Part shown: positions 1 through 5,677 of the stretch, one piece after another
How positions within the stretch are numbered: position 1 is the stretch's first letter
How the letters are laid out: the number at the start of each line of letters is the position of its first letter
Origin: Rubrobacter sp.
Lineage (GTDB): Bacteria > Actinomycetota > Rubrobacteria > Rubrobacterales > Rubrobacteraceae
Length of the DNA stretch: 7,813 nt
Assembly (NCBI GenBank): GCA_013695335.1
Contig: JACDAR010000082.1
Span: 1-7,813 of the forward strand
Direction of reading: 5' to 3'
Translations under genes and position numbers: made by a program
The notes under the pieces: model-generated
Told to the model about the DNA's origin: nothing
Database searches by the model: none
The model's input: the letters and a program-made list of their open reading frames with translations, nothing else

Positions 1-591
1 AGCCATGATCGAGCCTTCCGCCTGCTCTCCTTCCTGACCTTCGAGGGCACGGAGGGCCGAGCCCGTGACTACTGGTACGTCATCACCTGGGAAGTCGTAC
101 TCAGAGAGTAGCTCACGCACTTCCATCTCTACCAGCTCTAGAAGCTCTGGGTCGTCTACCTGGTCTGCCTTGTTTAGGTAGACGACTATGTATGGAACTC
201 CCACCTGCCTTGCCAGCAGGATGTGCTCCCTTGTCTGTGGCATGGGACCATCTGCCGCTGAGACGACGAGGATGGCTCCGTCCATCTGGGCCGCTCCGGT
301 GATCATGTTCTTCACGTAGTCTGCGTGACCTGGGCAGTCAACGTGGGCGTAGTGCCTATTTGCGGTGGCGTACTCCTGGTGTGAGGTGGCGATGGTGATG
401 CCACGCTGCCTCTCCTCTGGAGCGTTGTCAATCTGGTCGAAGGCGACCTCACGGTTAGCCGGGTCGTTTGGGACCTCCTTGGCGAGGACCTTTGTGATAG
501 CTGCGGTGAGGGTGGTTTTGCCGTGGTCTACGTGACCAATGGTGCCAACGTTAAGGTGTGGCTTGTTCCTCTCGAACTTCCCTCTGCTCAT
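1..591 (-). CDS. tuf: Elongation factor Tu, N-terminal 197 residues (3' end outside window)
   Basis: EF-Tu is the GTPase that delivers aminoacyl-tRNA to the ribosomal A site in the cytoplasm. The visible part is the GTP-binding domain, with all G motifs in order: G1 GHVDHGKT (residues 19-26), the switch I segment ending RGITI (63-67), G3 DCPGH (85-89), G4 NKAD (140-143), and a G5-like SAL within GSALRALEG near the window edge. The ATG at 591-589 is supported by a purine-rich AGGAAGGAA stretch about 6 nt upstream and by the canonical MSRGKFERNKPHLNVGTIGH start. The frame is open to position 1; domains 2 and 3 lie outside. It follows four tRNA genes with a 46-nt gap to tRNA-Met and is probably co-transcribed with them, as for E. 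coli tufB. Codon use is unlike the neighbouring operon: Arg is AGG, CGT or AGA with no CGC or CGG, and Pro is mostly CCA. This may reflect selection for high expression. The assignment is near certain. Confidence 0.97.
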   Translation of the reverse strand, partial: MSRGKFERNKPHLNVGTIGHVDHGKTTLTAAITKVLAKEVPNDPANREVAFDQIDNAPEERQRGITIATSHQEYATANRHYAHVDCPGHADYVKNMITGAAQMDGAILVVSAADGPMPQTREHILLARQVGVPYIVVYLNKADQVDDPELLELVEMEVRELLSEYDFPGDDVPVVTGSALRALEGQEGEQAEGSIMA

Positions 592-597
592 TATTCG

Positions 598-607
598 TTC
601 CTTCCTC
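598..607 (-). promoter_or_regulatory. Ribosome binding site of tuf
   Basis: On the minus strand the sequence GAGGAAGGAA ends 6 nt before the tuf ATG. It is a good match to the anti-Shine-Dalgarno sequence and fixes the start codon at 591. It lies in the 46-nt gap between tRNA-Met and tuf. That gap otherwise holds only a short T-run directly after the tRNA 3' end. Confidence 0.75.
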
Positions 608-637
608 GTCTACACTTCCATACCGGACAAGAAAAAG

Positions 638-711
638 TAGCGGCGGCAGGACTCGAACCTGCGACACGCGGATTATGATTCCGCTGCTCTAACCGACTGA
701 GCTACGCCGCC
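638..711 (-). tRNA. tRNA-Met (anticodon CAT), elongator type
   Basis: A complete 74-nt cloverleaf folds from the minus strand: acceptor GGCGGCG, D arm GCTC/GAGC, anticodon stem GCGGA/TCCGC with loop ATCATAA (anticodon CAT at 677-675), and T stem GCAGG/CCTGC with loop TTCGAGT. The acceptor pairs at six positions with a G-U wobble at 1:72. It lacks the C1-A72 mismatch and the three anticodon-stem G-C pairs of initiator tRNA, so it is read as elongator Met. A CAT anticodon could also belong to a lysidine-modified tRNA-Ile2, which the sequence alone does not fully exclude. CCA is not encoded. It is the last tRNA before tuf. Confidence 0.93.
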
Positions 712-727
712 ACGCCTGTATGTTGCC

Positions 728-754
728 GGACCAGAATCATTACAACCCTGGTCC
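728..754 (-). other. Perfect 7-bp hairpin in the tRNA-Thr/tRNA-Met spacer
   Basis: GGACCAG and CTGGTCC form a perfect 7-bp stem around a 13-nt loop, filling most of the 46-nt spacer between tRNA-Thr(GGT) and tRNA-Met. On the transcribed strand no T-run follows, so it does not look like an intrinsic terminator. A role as a processing or folding signal in the multi-tRNA transcript is an inference. Confidence 0.5.
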
Positions 755-757
755 CAG

Positions 758-829
758 AGCCCCCGAGCGGACTTGAACCGCTGACCCCCTCCTTACCATG
801 GAGGTGCTCTACCACTGAGCTACAGGGGC
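758..829 (-). tRNA. tRNA-Thr (anticodon GGT)
   Basis: This 72-nt cloverleaf has acceptor GCCCCTG paired with CGGGGGC (one T-G wobble), anticodon stem CCTCC/GGAGG with loop ATGGTAA (anticodon GGT at 797-795), and T stem AGCGG/CCGCT with loop TTCAAGT. The discriminator base is T and CCA is not encoded. It lies 11 nt after tRNA-Tyr and 46 nt before tRNA-Met. The GGT anticodon reads ACC and ACU codons. In E. coli the tRNA directly before tufB is also a Thr(GGT); here a tRNA-Met intervenes. Confidence 0.95.
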
Positions 830-840
830 ATATTCGGTTA

Positions 841-922
841 TGGGGGCGGGAGGATTCGAACCTCCGTAGGCGAAGCCGGCAGATTTACAGTCTGCTCCCT
901 TTGGCCGCTCGGGCACACCCCC
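841..922 (-). tRNA. tRNA-Tyr (anticodon GTA), long variable arm
   Basis: This 82-nt type II tRNA has acceptor GGGGGTG paired with CGCCCCC (one T-G wobble), D-arm sequence CCCGAGCGGCCAAAGGG, anticodon stem GCAGA/TCTGC with loop CTGTAAA (anticodon GTA at 888-886), an extended variable arm, and T stem GGAGG/CCTCC with loop TTCGAAT. The discriminator is A, as expected for bacterial tyrosyl-tRNA synthetase, and CCA is not encoded. It is the second tRNA of the cluster, 89 nt after tRNA-Thr(TGT), and has its own promoter candidate upstream. Confidence 0.96.
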
Positions 923-960
923 AGCCACGCCCAGAGCTTCGCGCCCCGAAACGCCCGGAT

Positions 961-988
961 ATGGTAGCAAAAGCCACGCACTTTTCAA
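961..988 (-). promoter_or_regulatory. Candidate sigma-70-type promoter for tRNA-Tyr/Thr/Met-tuf
   Basis: The spacer between tRNA-Thr(TGT) and tRNA-Tyr contains TTGAAA (988-983) and TACCAT (966-961) on the minus strand, 16 nt apart. Transcription would start near 954, about 30 nt before the mature tRNA-Tyr 5' end. The -35 matches TTGACA in five of six bases and the -10 matches TATAAT in four of six. The 89-nt spacer is much longer than the other tRNA spacers, which fits an internal promoter. This is a consensus match only. Confidence 0.45.
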
Positions 989-1011
989 CAGAACGGTGAG
1001 ATCACCCCGAG

Positions 1012-1083
1012 AGCCCGGGAAGGGAATCGAACCCCCGACCGGCCGCTTACAAGGCGGCTGCTCTACCTCTGAGCTACCCGGGC
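1012..1083 (-). tRNA. tRNA-Thr (anticodon TGT)
   Basis: This 72-nt cloverleaf has acceptor GCCCGGG fully paired with CCCGGGC, anticodon stem GCCGC/GCGGC with loop CTTGTAA (anticodon TGT at 1051-1049), and T loop TTCGATT. The T stem GGGGG/CCCTT has two adjacent G-U wobbles at its base, which is slightly weak. The discriminator is T and CCA is not encoded. It is the first tRNA of the cluster and starts 4 nt after the heptad-repeat element. It reads ACA and probably other ACN codons, complementing the Thr(GGT) isoacceptor two genes downstream. Confidence 0.95.
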
Positions 1084-1087
1084 GATT

Positions 1088-1117
1088 AGGTTTCAGGCAT
1101 CAGGCATCAGGTATCAG
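1088..1117. repeat. Heptad repeat block, left arm (AGGYATC x4)
   Basis: Four consecutive 7-bp units read on the plus strand AGGTTTC, AGGCATC, AGGCATC and AGGTATC, followed by AG. The block begins 4 bp beyond the tRNA-Thr(TGT) 5' end. It is the inverted partner of the block at 1223-1252: 23 of 30 positions match in the simple register. The paired blocks could fold into a long imperfect hairpin in DNA or RNA. Confidence 0.85.
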
Positions 1118-1157
1118 CTTCTCCTTTGCCAGCACTCTGACCTGCTCGCCGGACGTT

Positions 1158-1166
1158 ATTCTACCA
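1158..1166 (-). promoter_or_regulatory. Candidate extended -10 promoter for tRNA-Thr(TGT)
   Basis: The minus strand reads TGGTAGAAT, an extended -10 (TGn followed by TAGAAT, five of six matching TATAAT). No good -35 is seen at 16-18 nt spacing (AGGCTC at 17). Transcription would start near 1151, giving a leader of about 70 nt that includes the left heptad block before tRNA-Thr. It lies inside the core of the inverted heptad-repeat element. It is a sequence match only; the tRNAs may also be reached by read-through from the operon to the right. Confidence 0.4.
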
Positions 1167-1222
1167 AGCAGTACTCCGGAGAGCCTAGTACGCCACCGTT
1201 CGGCATCCGACCCCGCCAATAT

Positions 1223-1252
1223 CTGATGCCTGTAGCCTGAGACCTGATGCCT
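1223..1252. repeat. Heptad repeat block, right arm (GATGCCT x4)
   Basis: On the plus strand CT is followed by four 7-bp units, GATGCCT, GTAGCCT, GAGACCT and GATGCCT. This is the same heptad as the left block in the opposite orientation. The last unit overlaps the stop codon of the NYN nuclease gene by two bases, so the repeat runs up to the end of the coding region. The two arms enclose a 105-bp core at 1118-1222, in which I see only a promoter candidate and a short GTACT/AGTAC inverted pair (1171-1191). Confidence 0.85.
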
Positions 1253-1745
1253 ACTCCGCACGGCGCCGTATCTCCTCCAGCTTCACCCTCGTCTCGGCGG
1301 AGATATGGTCGGCGATACGATAGCGGCGCGGCGCATCGGGCCGTCGGGTCACTGCGGGAAGCTCATCCAGCAGATCCTCAAACTCGCGCGGCGTGGCGCG
1401 GGTTCCGCTACGCGCAAGTACCGTGCGCTGGAGCGCGAAGTCCGCCGTATAAACGGTGAAATCTCCGTGGAGCCTGCCGATGAGGCGTTCGATGAAATCG
1501 TCAGCAGACTCGCCCGGTGCGCTATATACGACGCGAACCGCGCCGCCTGCCAGCGGTTCGATCCTCTCCGGCCCTGGACTGCGGTGGGCGTCGAAGATGA
1601 CATATATCTCGCGTCCCGTCCATCCTGCGGCCTTGAGGGCGTCGTTGATCAGCGACTCCCGCGCGGCGTCGAAGCTGTCAGCATTCCGGTAGCGTTCAAG
1701 AGCCCCGATCACGTTGTACGCGTCGAGGATCAGGTACGAGGACAT
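1251..1745 (-). CDS. NYN-domain ribonuclease of the YacP/Rae1 family
   Basis: The 164-residue product matches the YacP family, whose B. subtilis member Rae1 is a ribosome-associated endoribonuclease that cuts mRNA in the A site. Acidic NYN/PIN-like positions are visible: LILDAYNVIG (D8, N11), IFDAH (D52), ESADDFIERL (D82, D83) and TVYTADFALQRTVL (D102), then the family-like TRATPREFEDLL segment. The length is close to the usual 170 or so. The ATG at 1745 is chosen because GGAGG lies 5 nt upstream and homology begins there; an in-frame upstream extension would overlap rlmB and has no family resemblance. It starts 1 nt after the rlmB stop, and the Shine-Dalgarno sequence is the last codons of rlmB, implying coupling. 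rlmB-yacP adjacency is also found in Bacillus. It is the last gene of the operon, and its stop codon touches the heptad repeat. Cleavage activity here is inferred from family membership. Confidence 0.87.
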   Translation of the reverse strand: MSSYLILDAYNVIGALERYRNADSFDAARESLINDALKAAGWTGREIYVIFDAHRSPGPERIEPLAGGAVRVVYSAPGESADDFIERLIGRLHGDFTVYTADFALQRTVLARSGTRATPREFEDLLDELPAVTRRPDAPRRYRIADHISAETRVKLEEIRRRAE

Positions 1746-1746
1746 C

Positions 1747-2451
1747 TCATCCTCCCCGCTGCCGCCGTGCCTCGTACAACAACACAGCAGCCGCCACCGA
1801 GACGTTGAGCGAGTCCACGGCCCCGAACATCGGCACGGAGACCGCCCCGTCGCAGGCCTCCCGCACCAGCCGCCTGATGCCCTTCCCCTCGCTCCCGAGC
1901 ACCAGCGCGACCGGTCCCGCGAGGTCGTGCTTCGTGTGCGGCGTCCCATCCGACTCGGCGGCGTACACCCACACTCCAGACTTCTTCATCTGATCTATGG
2001 CGCGGCGGAGGTTGGTCTCGCGTGCAACACGAATATGCTCACTCGCACCAGCGCTAGCCTTCACCGCCACAGGCGTGACAGTCGCCGCGCGGTCCTTCGG
2101 GATCGCGACGCCGCTCACCCCCGCTGCGTCAGCGACCCGCAAAATAGCGCCAAGATTGCGAGGGTCAGTGATGCCGTCGAGCACGACGATGAGAGGCTCG
2201 GGTACGGCGAGGATGTCGTCGAGGTCCGTGTACGGATACGCACCAACGCGGGCCGCGACTCCCTGATGAACCCCGCCGTTCGCCAGTTCTTCGATCTTCG
2301 GGCGAGGGACTTTCCTGACAGGCACGCCACGTTCAGCCGATACCTGGCGAACTTCTTTGTTGTCCGTGGAATCGAGGACCTCGAACACTTCGCGCCGGGC
2401 GGCGCGCAGGGCTTCTATCACCGGACGGACGCCGTAGACGATCTCGGTCAT
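1747..2451 (-). CDS. rlmB: 23S rRNA 2'-O-ribose methyltransferase, RlmB/TrmH (SpoU) family
   Basis: The 234-residue protein is a SpoU-class SAM-dependent methyltransferase. RlmB methylates the ribose of G2251 (E. coli numbering) in the 23S rRNA P loop. An N-terminal L30e-like substrate-binding domain (about 1-75, starting IVYGVRPVIEAL) precedes the trefoil-knot catalytic domain. SpoU motif 1 is LDGITDPRNLGAILR (91-105, with N99 and R105), motif 2 is LVLGSEGKGIRRLV (183-196), and motif 3 is VPMFGAVDSLNVSVAAAV (206-223). Length is within the family norm of about 240. The ATG at 2451 is 4 nt after the cysS stop. No Shine-Dalgarno sequence is evident, so translation probably depends on coupling. 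The cysS-rlmB-yacP order also occurs in Firmicutes and supports RlmB over other SpoU paralogues. The exact target nucleotide is inferred. Confidence 0.93.
   Translation of the reverse strand: MTEIVYGVRPVIEALRAARREVFEVLDSTDNKEVRQVSAERGVPVRKVPRPKIEELANGGVHQGVAARVGAYPYTDLDDILAVPEPLIVVLDGITDPRNLGAILRVADAAGVSGVAIPKDRAATVTPVAVKASAGASEHIRVARETNLRRAIDQMKKSGVWVYAAESDGTPHTKHDLAGPVALVLGSEGKGIRRLVREACDGAVSVPMFGAVDSLNVSVAAAVLLYEARRQRGG
1751..1755 (-). promoter_or_regulatory. Shine-Dalgarno sequence of the NYN nuclease gene
   Basis: GGAGG lies 5 nt before the ATG at 1745 and is formed by the final Gly-Gly codons of rlmB. It decides the start against a longer in-frame reading that would begin inside rlmB. 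Confidence 0.75.
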
Positions 2452-2455
2452 GGGC

Positions 2456-3868
2456 TCAGAGGCGGTTCAGGATCGGGCCTTCCGGCGTGTCTTCCACCGT
2501 CCATCCCCCGGCTCCAAGCTCGTCTCGCAGTCTATCCGCGACCGGCCAGTCCTTCTCGCGCCGCGCCCGTTCCCGCTCCGCGACCCGGCTCAAGATCTCA
2601 CCATCTGGCTCACCTTCGTACCGAATGCGGACACCGTCCACCTCGGCGGCTATCTCCTCGGATAGCTCGAAACCAAAGATGGTCAGGAGGCCCCCCATCG
2701 CATCTCTGAGAGAAGCGAACTCACCAGCGGCATCGGGGAGGGCTGAGATCTCACGCCCAGCCCGGCGGGCTACATCGAAGATGGCGGCTATTGCCTCCGG
2801 CGTATCGAAATCATGGTCCATCGCCACCTCGACGTTCTCGCGCAGGCGGGCAGCGAGTTCATCGGACAGGTCGGAGGACGCCTTCGAACCGGAGATCTGA
2901 CGGTACAGGCGGAGCAGGCGCTCGAAGGAACGCCGCTTCTCTTCGAGGATCTCACCCGAATAATCTATGGGCTGGGAGTAGTGACTCTGCAAGAACCACA
3001 TCCTGACGGCATTGCGCCCGTGAAGCTCGACGGCCTCCTTCGCGTCGAGGATGTTGCCGAGGCTCTTGGACATCTTATCCCCTACGAAGTTGACCATGCC
3101 ATGATGCGCCCACGCCCGCACAAAAGTGCGATCCGGATGTGCGCGCGCGCTCTGGGCGAGCTCGTTCTCGTGGTGCGGGAAGAGTAGATCCGAGCCGCCG
3201 CCGTGAATATCCGCGCCGCCCGGCAGGTGCTTCTCGACCATCGCCGAACACTCGATGTGCCAGCCGGGACGGCCCTCACCCCACGGACTCCGCCATGCAG
3301 GCTCGCCCGGCTTGGATGCTTTCCAGAGGGCGAAGTCGAGCGGGCTCCGCTTGAATCCAGTCTGTCCTTTCTCAGTCTCGCGCATGTCGGCGGCGCGCTG
3401 GTGGGAGAGCCGTCCGTACTCGGGGTAGCTCTCGACCGAGTAGTACACGTCACCGTTGCCTGGCGCGTAGGCGTGGCCGTCCGAGATCAACTCTTCGATA
3501 AGCGAGATCATCTCGGGTATGTGCTCCGTAGCCCGCGGCTCGATGTCAGGCAGGCCAACGCCGATAGATTCAAGCCTCTCGTGGAACGAGTCCGTGTAAC
3601 GATCCACGATCTCCTTCCAGGAGATGCCTTCCTCGTTTGCTTTGTTGATGATCTTGTCCTCGACATCCGTCACGTTCTGGACGAACGTCACCTCGTATCC
3701 CCGGCTTCGCAGATACCTCGCCACCACATCCCAGAACAGCGGCGCCCTGACGTTGCCTATGTGGATGTGGTTGTAGACCGTCGGCCCACAGACGTACAGG
3801 CCGACTTTACCGTCGCCACCTACCTCTACCCGGTCACCGCTCAGAGTGTCTCGAACCTTCACGCTCAT
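2456..3868 (-). CDS. cysS: Cysteinyl-tRNA synthetase
   Basis: CysRS charges tRNA-Cys with cysteine in the cytoplasm, using ATP. The 470-residue length is typical. The catalytic domain shows LYVCGPTVY (zinc ligand C27), a HIGH-type HIGN motif (36-39), GWHIECSAM (C207), the FPHHENELAQS zinc and active-site region (H232, H233, E234) and KMSKS (265-269). A helical DALR-type region and a C-terminal segment with the ARREKDWPVADRLRDEL pattern follow, ending TPEGPILNRL, as in standard bacterial CysRS. The HIGN variant replaces the last His; CysRS of many species differs at this site. The ATG at 3868 overlaps the gltX stop by 4 nt (ATGA), so translation is probably coupled. The gene is directly followed by rlmB with a 4-nt gap. 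The mrnC and cysE genes that accompany cysS in Bacillus are not here. Confidence 0.97.
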   Translation of the reverse strand: MSVKVRDTLSGDRVEVGGDGKVGLYVCGPTVYNHIHIGNVRAPLFWDVVARYLRSRGYEVTFVQNVTDVEDKIINKANEEGISWKEIVDRYTDSFHERLESIGVGLPDIEPRATEHIPEMISLIEELISDGHAYAPGNGDVYYSVESYPEYGRLSHQRAADMRETEKGQTGFKRSPLDFALWKASKPGEPAWRSPWGEGRPGWHIECSAMVEKHLPGGADIHGGGSDLLFPHHENELAQSARAHPDRTFVRAWAHHGMVNFVGDKMSKSLGNILDAKEAVELHGRNAVRMWFLQSHYSQPIDYSGEILEEKRRSFERLLRLYRQISGSKASSDLSDELAARLRENVEVAMDHDFDTPEAIAAIFDVARRAGREISALPDAAGEFASLRDAMGGLLTIFGFELSEEIAAEVDGVRIRYEGEPDGEILSRVAERERARREKDWPVADRLRDELGAGGWTVEDTPEGPILNRL

Positions 3869-5160
3869 ATCTTAAGGATAGCCTCTCTCGCCCGCTCTAT
3901 CCTGACCCGCGCCTCATCCGGCCCAAGAACGGCGAAGAGGTACGCCATCTCCGGTCCCCGGTTCCGCCCCGTGAGCGCCAACCGCAATGGATGGAGAAGA
4001 TCCCGCGACTTCACACCATTCTCTTTCGCCCATGCCCGCATCTCCGTGACGAAATTCCGCGCGTCTTCCAGGCTCTCCGGCGCTCGTTGATCCAACTCAC
4101 CGACAACGTGCCCCAGCACCTCCGCGCTAGACCCTGGCAACTCTTTCACAAAGGCATCCGGGTCAACCGACCCGACAAGTTCCATGAGCAGACGCGGCGC
4201 GTCTGAGAGAACGTGCATTTCCTCCTGCATGGCTTCGACCGCGACGGGTTCCCTTCCGGCAGGCAACGTCCCATCCAGAATAGGTTCGGTGCGTCGGCGC
4301 AACTCATCGGTTGGAAGTCGGCGGATATGCCTGGCGTTGATGGAGACGAGTCGATCCGGATCAAAGGCAGCCGGGCTCGCACCCAGACGCGAAGGGTCCC
4401 ACTCCCGCGAAAGCTCGGCGAGATCCCTGAAATCTTCCAGCCCCTCGGGATGATTCCAGCCGAGTAGCGCCAGATAGTTGATGAGCGCCTCAGGCAGGTA
4501 ACCTTGCCACCGGTAATCCACGACGCTGGCATCCCCGTTCCGTTTGGAGAGTTTCTTGCCGTCTTGACCCAGGATCAGGCCGAGGTGGAGAAACACTGGC
4601 TCTTTCTCTCCCAGCGCCCGGTAGAGGAGCGTCTGACGAGCGGTATTCGAGAGATGCTCTTCACCCCGGATGACGTGCGTGATGACCATGTCCACATCGT
4701 CCACAACCGCCGCGAAGTTGTACGAGGGCGTGCCGTCGGATTTGCGAACTACGAAATCATCCACCCTGGAGAACTGCACGTCACCGCGCAACCCATCACG
4801 GAAACTCCCCTGTCGCTCCGGTGGCCGAAAATACAAAGCCCGCCGTCCATCTTCATCCGCAGTCTCGTATACGAGATCTTTCGCAGCGAGATCCTCGATT
4901 GCCTTCGCGTAGAGTTCACCGCGCTCGCTCTGTCGGTACGGGCCTTCGTCAAAAGTGATCCCCAGCCACGCAAGATCCTCCAGTTGCACCTGCTCGAACT
5001 CCGGTGTGCTGCGCGCCCGATCTGTGTCTTCGACGCGGAGTATTACCTCTCCACCGTAATGCCAGGCGAACAGGTAGTTGAAGAGCGCGGTGCGGGCGCT
5101 TCCCAGGTGGAGCATCCCTGTCGGACTGGGGGCGAAGCGCGTCCTTACTTCAGCCGTCAC
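3865..5160 (-). CDS. gltX: Glutamyl-tRNA synthetase, short form
   Basis: This class I synthetase attaches glutamate to tRNA-Glu, and in organisms using the GatCAB route also to tRNA-Gln. The Rossmann domain begins RTRFAPSPTGMLHLGSARTA, with the HIGH variant HLGS at 18-21, followed by LRVEDTDRAR. The connective region has FVVRKSDGTPSYNFA and VIRGEEHLSNTARQ, the KMSKS variant KLSKR is at 203-207, and a compact C-terminal anticodon-binding region completes it. At 431 residues it is shorter than the roughly 470-490 of many bacterial GluRS, and it has no cysteine at all, so the cysteine zinc site found in some GluRS is absent. The start is GTG at 5160, supported by GGAGG six nt upstream and by the N-terminal alignment; it overlaps the ispF end by 11 nt. 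YadB-type GluQRS is even shorter and lacks the anticodon domain, so it is less likely. Whether it charges one or both tRNAs cannot be told. Confidence 0.94.
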   Translation of the reverse strand: MTAEVRTRFAPSPTGMLHLGSARTALFNYLFAWHYGGEVILRVEDTDRARSTPEFEQVQLEDLAWLGITFDEGPYRQSERGELYAKAIEDLAAKDLVYETADEDGRRALYFRPPERQGSFRDGLRGDVQFSRVDDFVVRKSDGTPSYNFAAVVDDVDMVITHVIRGEEHLSNTARQTLLYRALGEKEPVFLHLGLILGQDGKKLSKRNGDASVVDYRWQGYLPEALINYLALLGWNHPEGLEDFRDLAELSREWDPSRLGASPAAFDPDRLVSINARHIRRLPTDELRRRTEPILDGTLPAGREPVAVEAMQEEMHVLSDAPRLLMELVGSVDPDAFVKELPGSSAEVLGHVVGELDQRAPESLEDARNFVTEMRAWAKENGVKSRDLLHPLRLALTGRNRGPEMAYLFAVLGPDEARVRIERAREAILKI

Positions 5161-5677
5161 CCCGGCCCTCCAGCAAACATACAGCCTGCGCCGCGATCCC
5201 CTCTCCCCGGCCAGTGAAACCGAGCTTCTCGCTGGTCGTGCCGCGCACGGATACTTGCGAAGGCTCGACGCCGAGGGCTGTAGCCAGGTTGGCGCGCATG
5301 GCGTCGCGGTGGTCCCGGATCTTGGGCCGCTCGCAGATCACCACGGCATCAACGTTGACCACGGCCCAGTTTTCCTCGACCAGAGCCCGGATCAGGCGTA
5401 GCAACTCGACGGAATCGGCGTCCTTGAATCGCTCGTCGGTATCTGGAAAATAGTGCCCGATGTCTTCGAGGCCCGCAGCGCCTAACAGCGCGTCGGTGAC
5501 TGCGTGGGCAAGCACGTCGGTGTCGGAGTGGCCGATCAGACCTCGTTCGTGCGGGATCTCGACTCCCCCGAGCACGAGTCGTCTTCCATCTTCAGCTTCG
5601 GCGAAAGCGTGTACGTCCACGCCGAGGCCGACCCGAAAAGTGGTCCTGGCGCGGCTAATTTTCAACCCCAATTCCAT
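5150..5677 (-). CDS. ispF: 2-C-methyl-D-erythritol 2,4-cyclodiphosphate synthase
   Basis: IspF cyclises CDP-methylerythritol 2-phosphate to MEcPP with release of CMP, the fifth step of the MEP isoprenoid pathway; the enzyme is a homotrimer with zinc at subunit interfaces. Family signatures are GVDVHAF (zinc ligands D21 and H23), LIGHSDTDVLAHAVTDALLGAAGL (H50 and H58 region), DIGHYFPDTDERFKDADS (72-89), the CERPKI segment (115-120), and TTSEKLGFTGRGEGIAAQA (147-165, with E150 and K151). At 175 residues it is about 15 longer than usual, because the conserved start FRVGLGVDVHAF begins only at residue 14. The ATG at 5677 is the only standard start before that, but no Shine-Dalgarno sequence precedes it, so the start is uncertain. 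It follows ispD by 21 nt, and a 15-codon ORF overlaps its 5' end. ispD and ispF are often adjacent or fused and supply consecutive MEP enzymes. Confidence 0.95.
   Translation of the reverse strand: MELGLKISRARTTFRVGLGVDVHAFAEAEDGRRLVLGGVEIPHERGLIGHSDTDVLAHAVTDALLGAAGLEDIGHYFPDTDERFKDADSVELLRLIRALVEENWAVVNVDAVVICERPKIRDHRDAMRANLATALGVEPSQVSVRGTTSEKLGFTGRGEGIAAQAVCLLEGRGDG
5167..5171 (-). promoter_or_regulatory. Shine-Dalgarno sequence deciding the GTG start of gltX
   Basis: GGAGG lies six nt upstream of the GTG at 5160, inside the 3' end of ispF. It supports GTG as the start and an 11-nt gene overlap. Confidence 0.75.

Noticed and set aside
628..640. T-run after tRNA-Met as a rho-independent terminator
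   Set aside because: The CTTTTTCTT stretch has only the tRNA itself as a stem, and tuf follows closely with its own ribosome binding site; read-through is more plausible, although partial termination cannot be excluded.
1088..1252. CRISPR-like array or intrinsic terminator
   Set aside because: Units are 7 bp with no spacers, and the two blocks are inverted; no T-run follows the potential hairpin on the transcribed strand, so neither label fits.
1746..1949. In-frame N-terminal extension of the NYN nuclease into rlmB
   Set aside because: The extra 68 residues are Arg/Cys/Gly-rich, overlap rlmB, and have no family similarity; GGAGG before the ATG at 1745 gives a better start.
1714..2709. Plus-strand open frame of 331 codons
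   Set aside because: It lies opposite rlmB and the 3' part of cysS, which have clear family motifs; the translation is Arg/His/Pro-rich with no recognisable domain, as expected for an antisense shadow in high-GC DNA.
3203..4090. Plus-strand open frame of 295 codons
   Set aside because: It is antisense to cysS and gltX; no domain, no convincing ribosome binding site, composition of a shadow frame.
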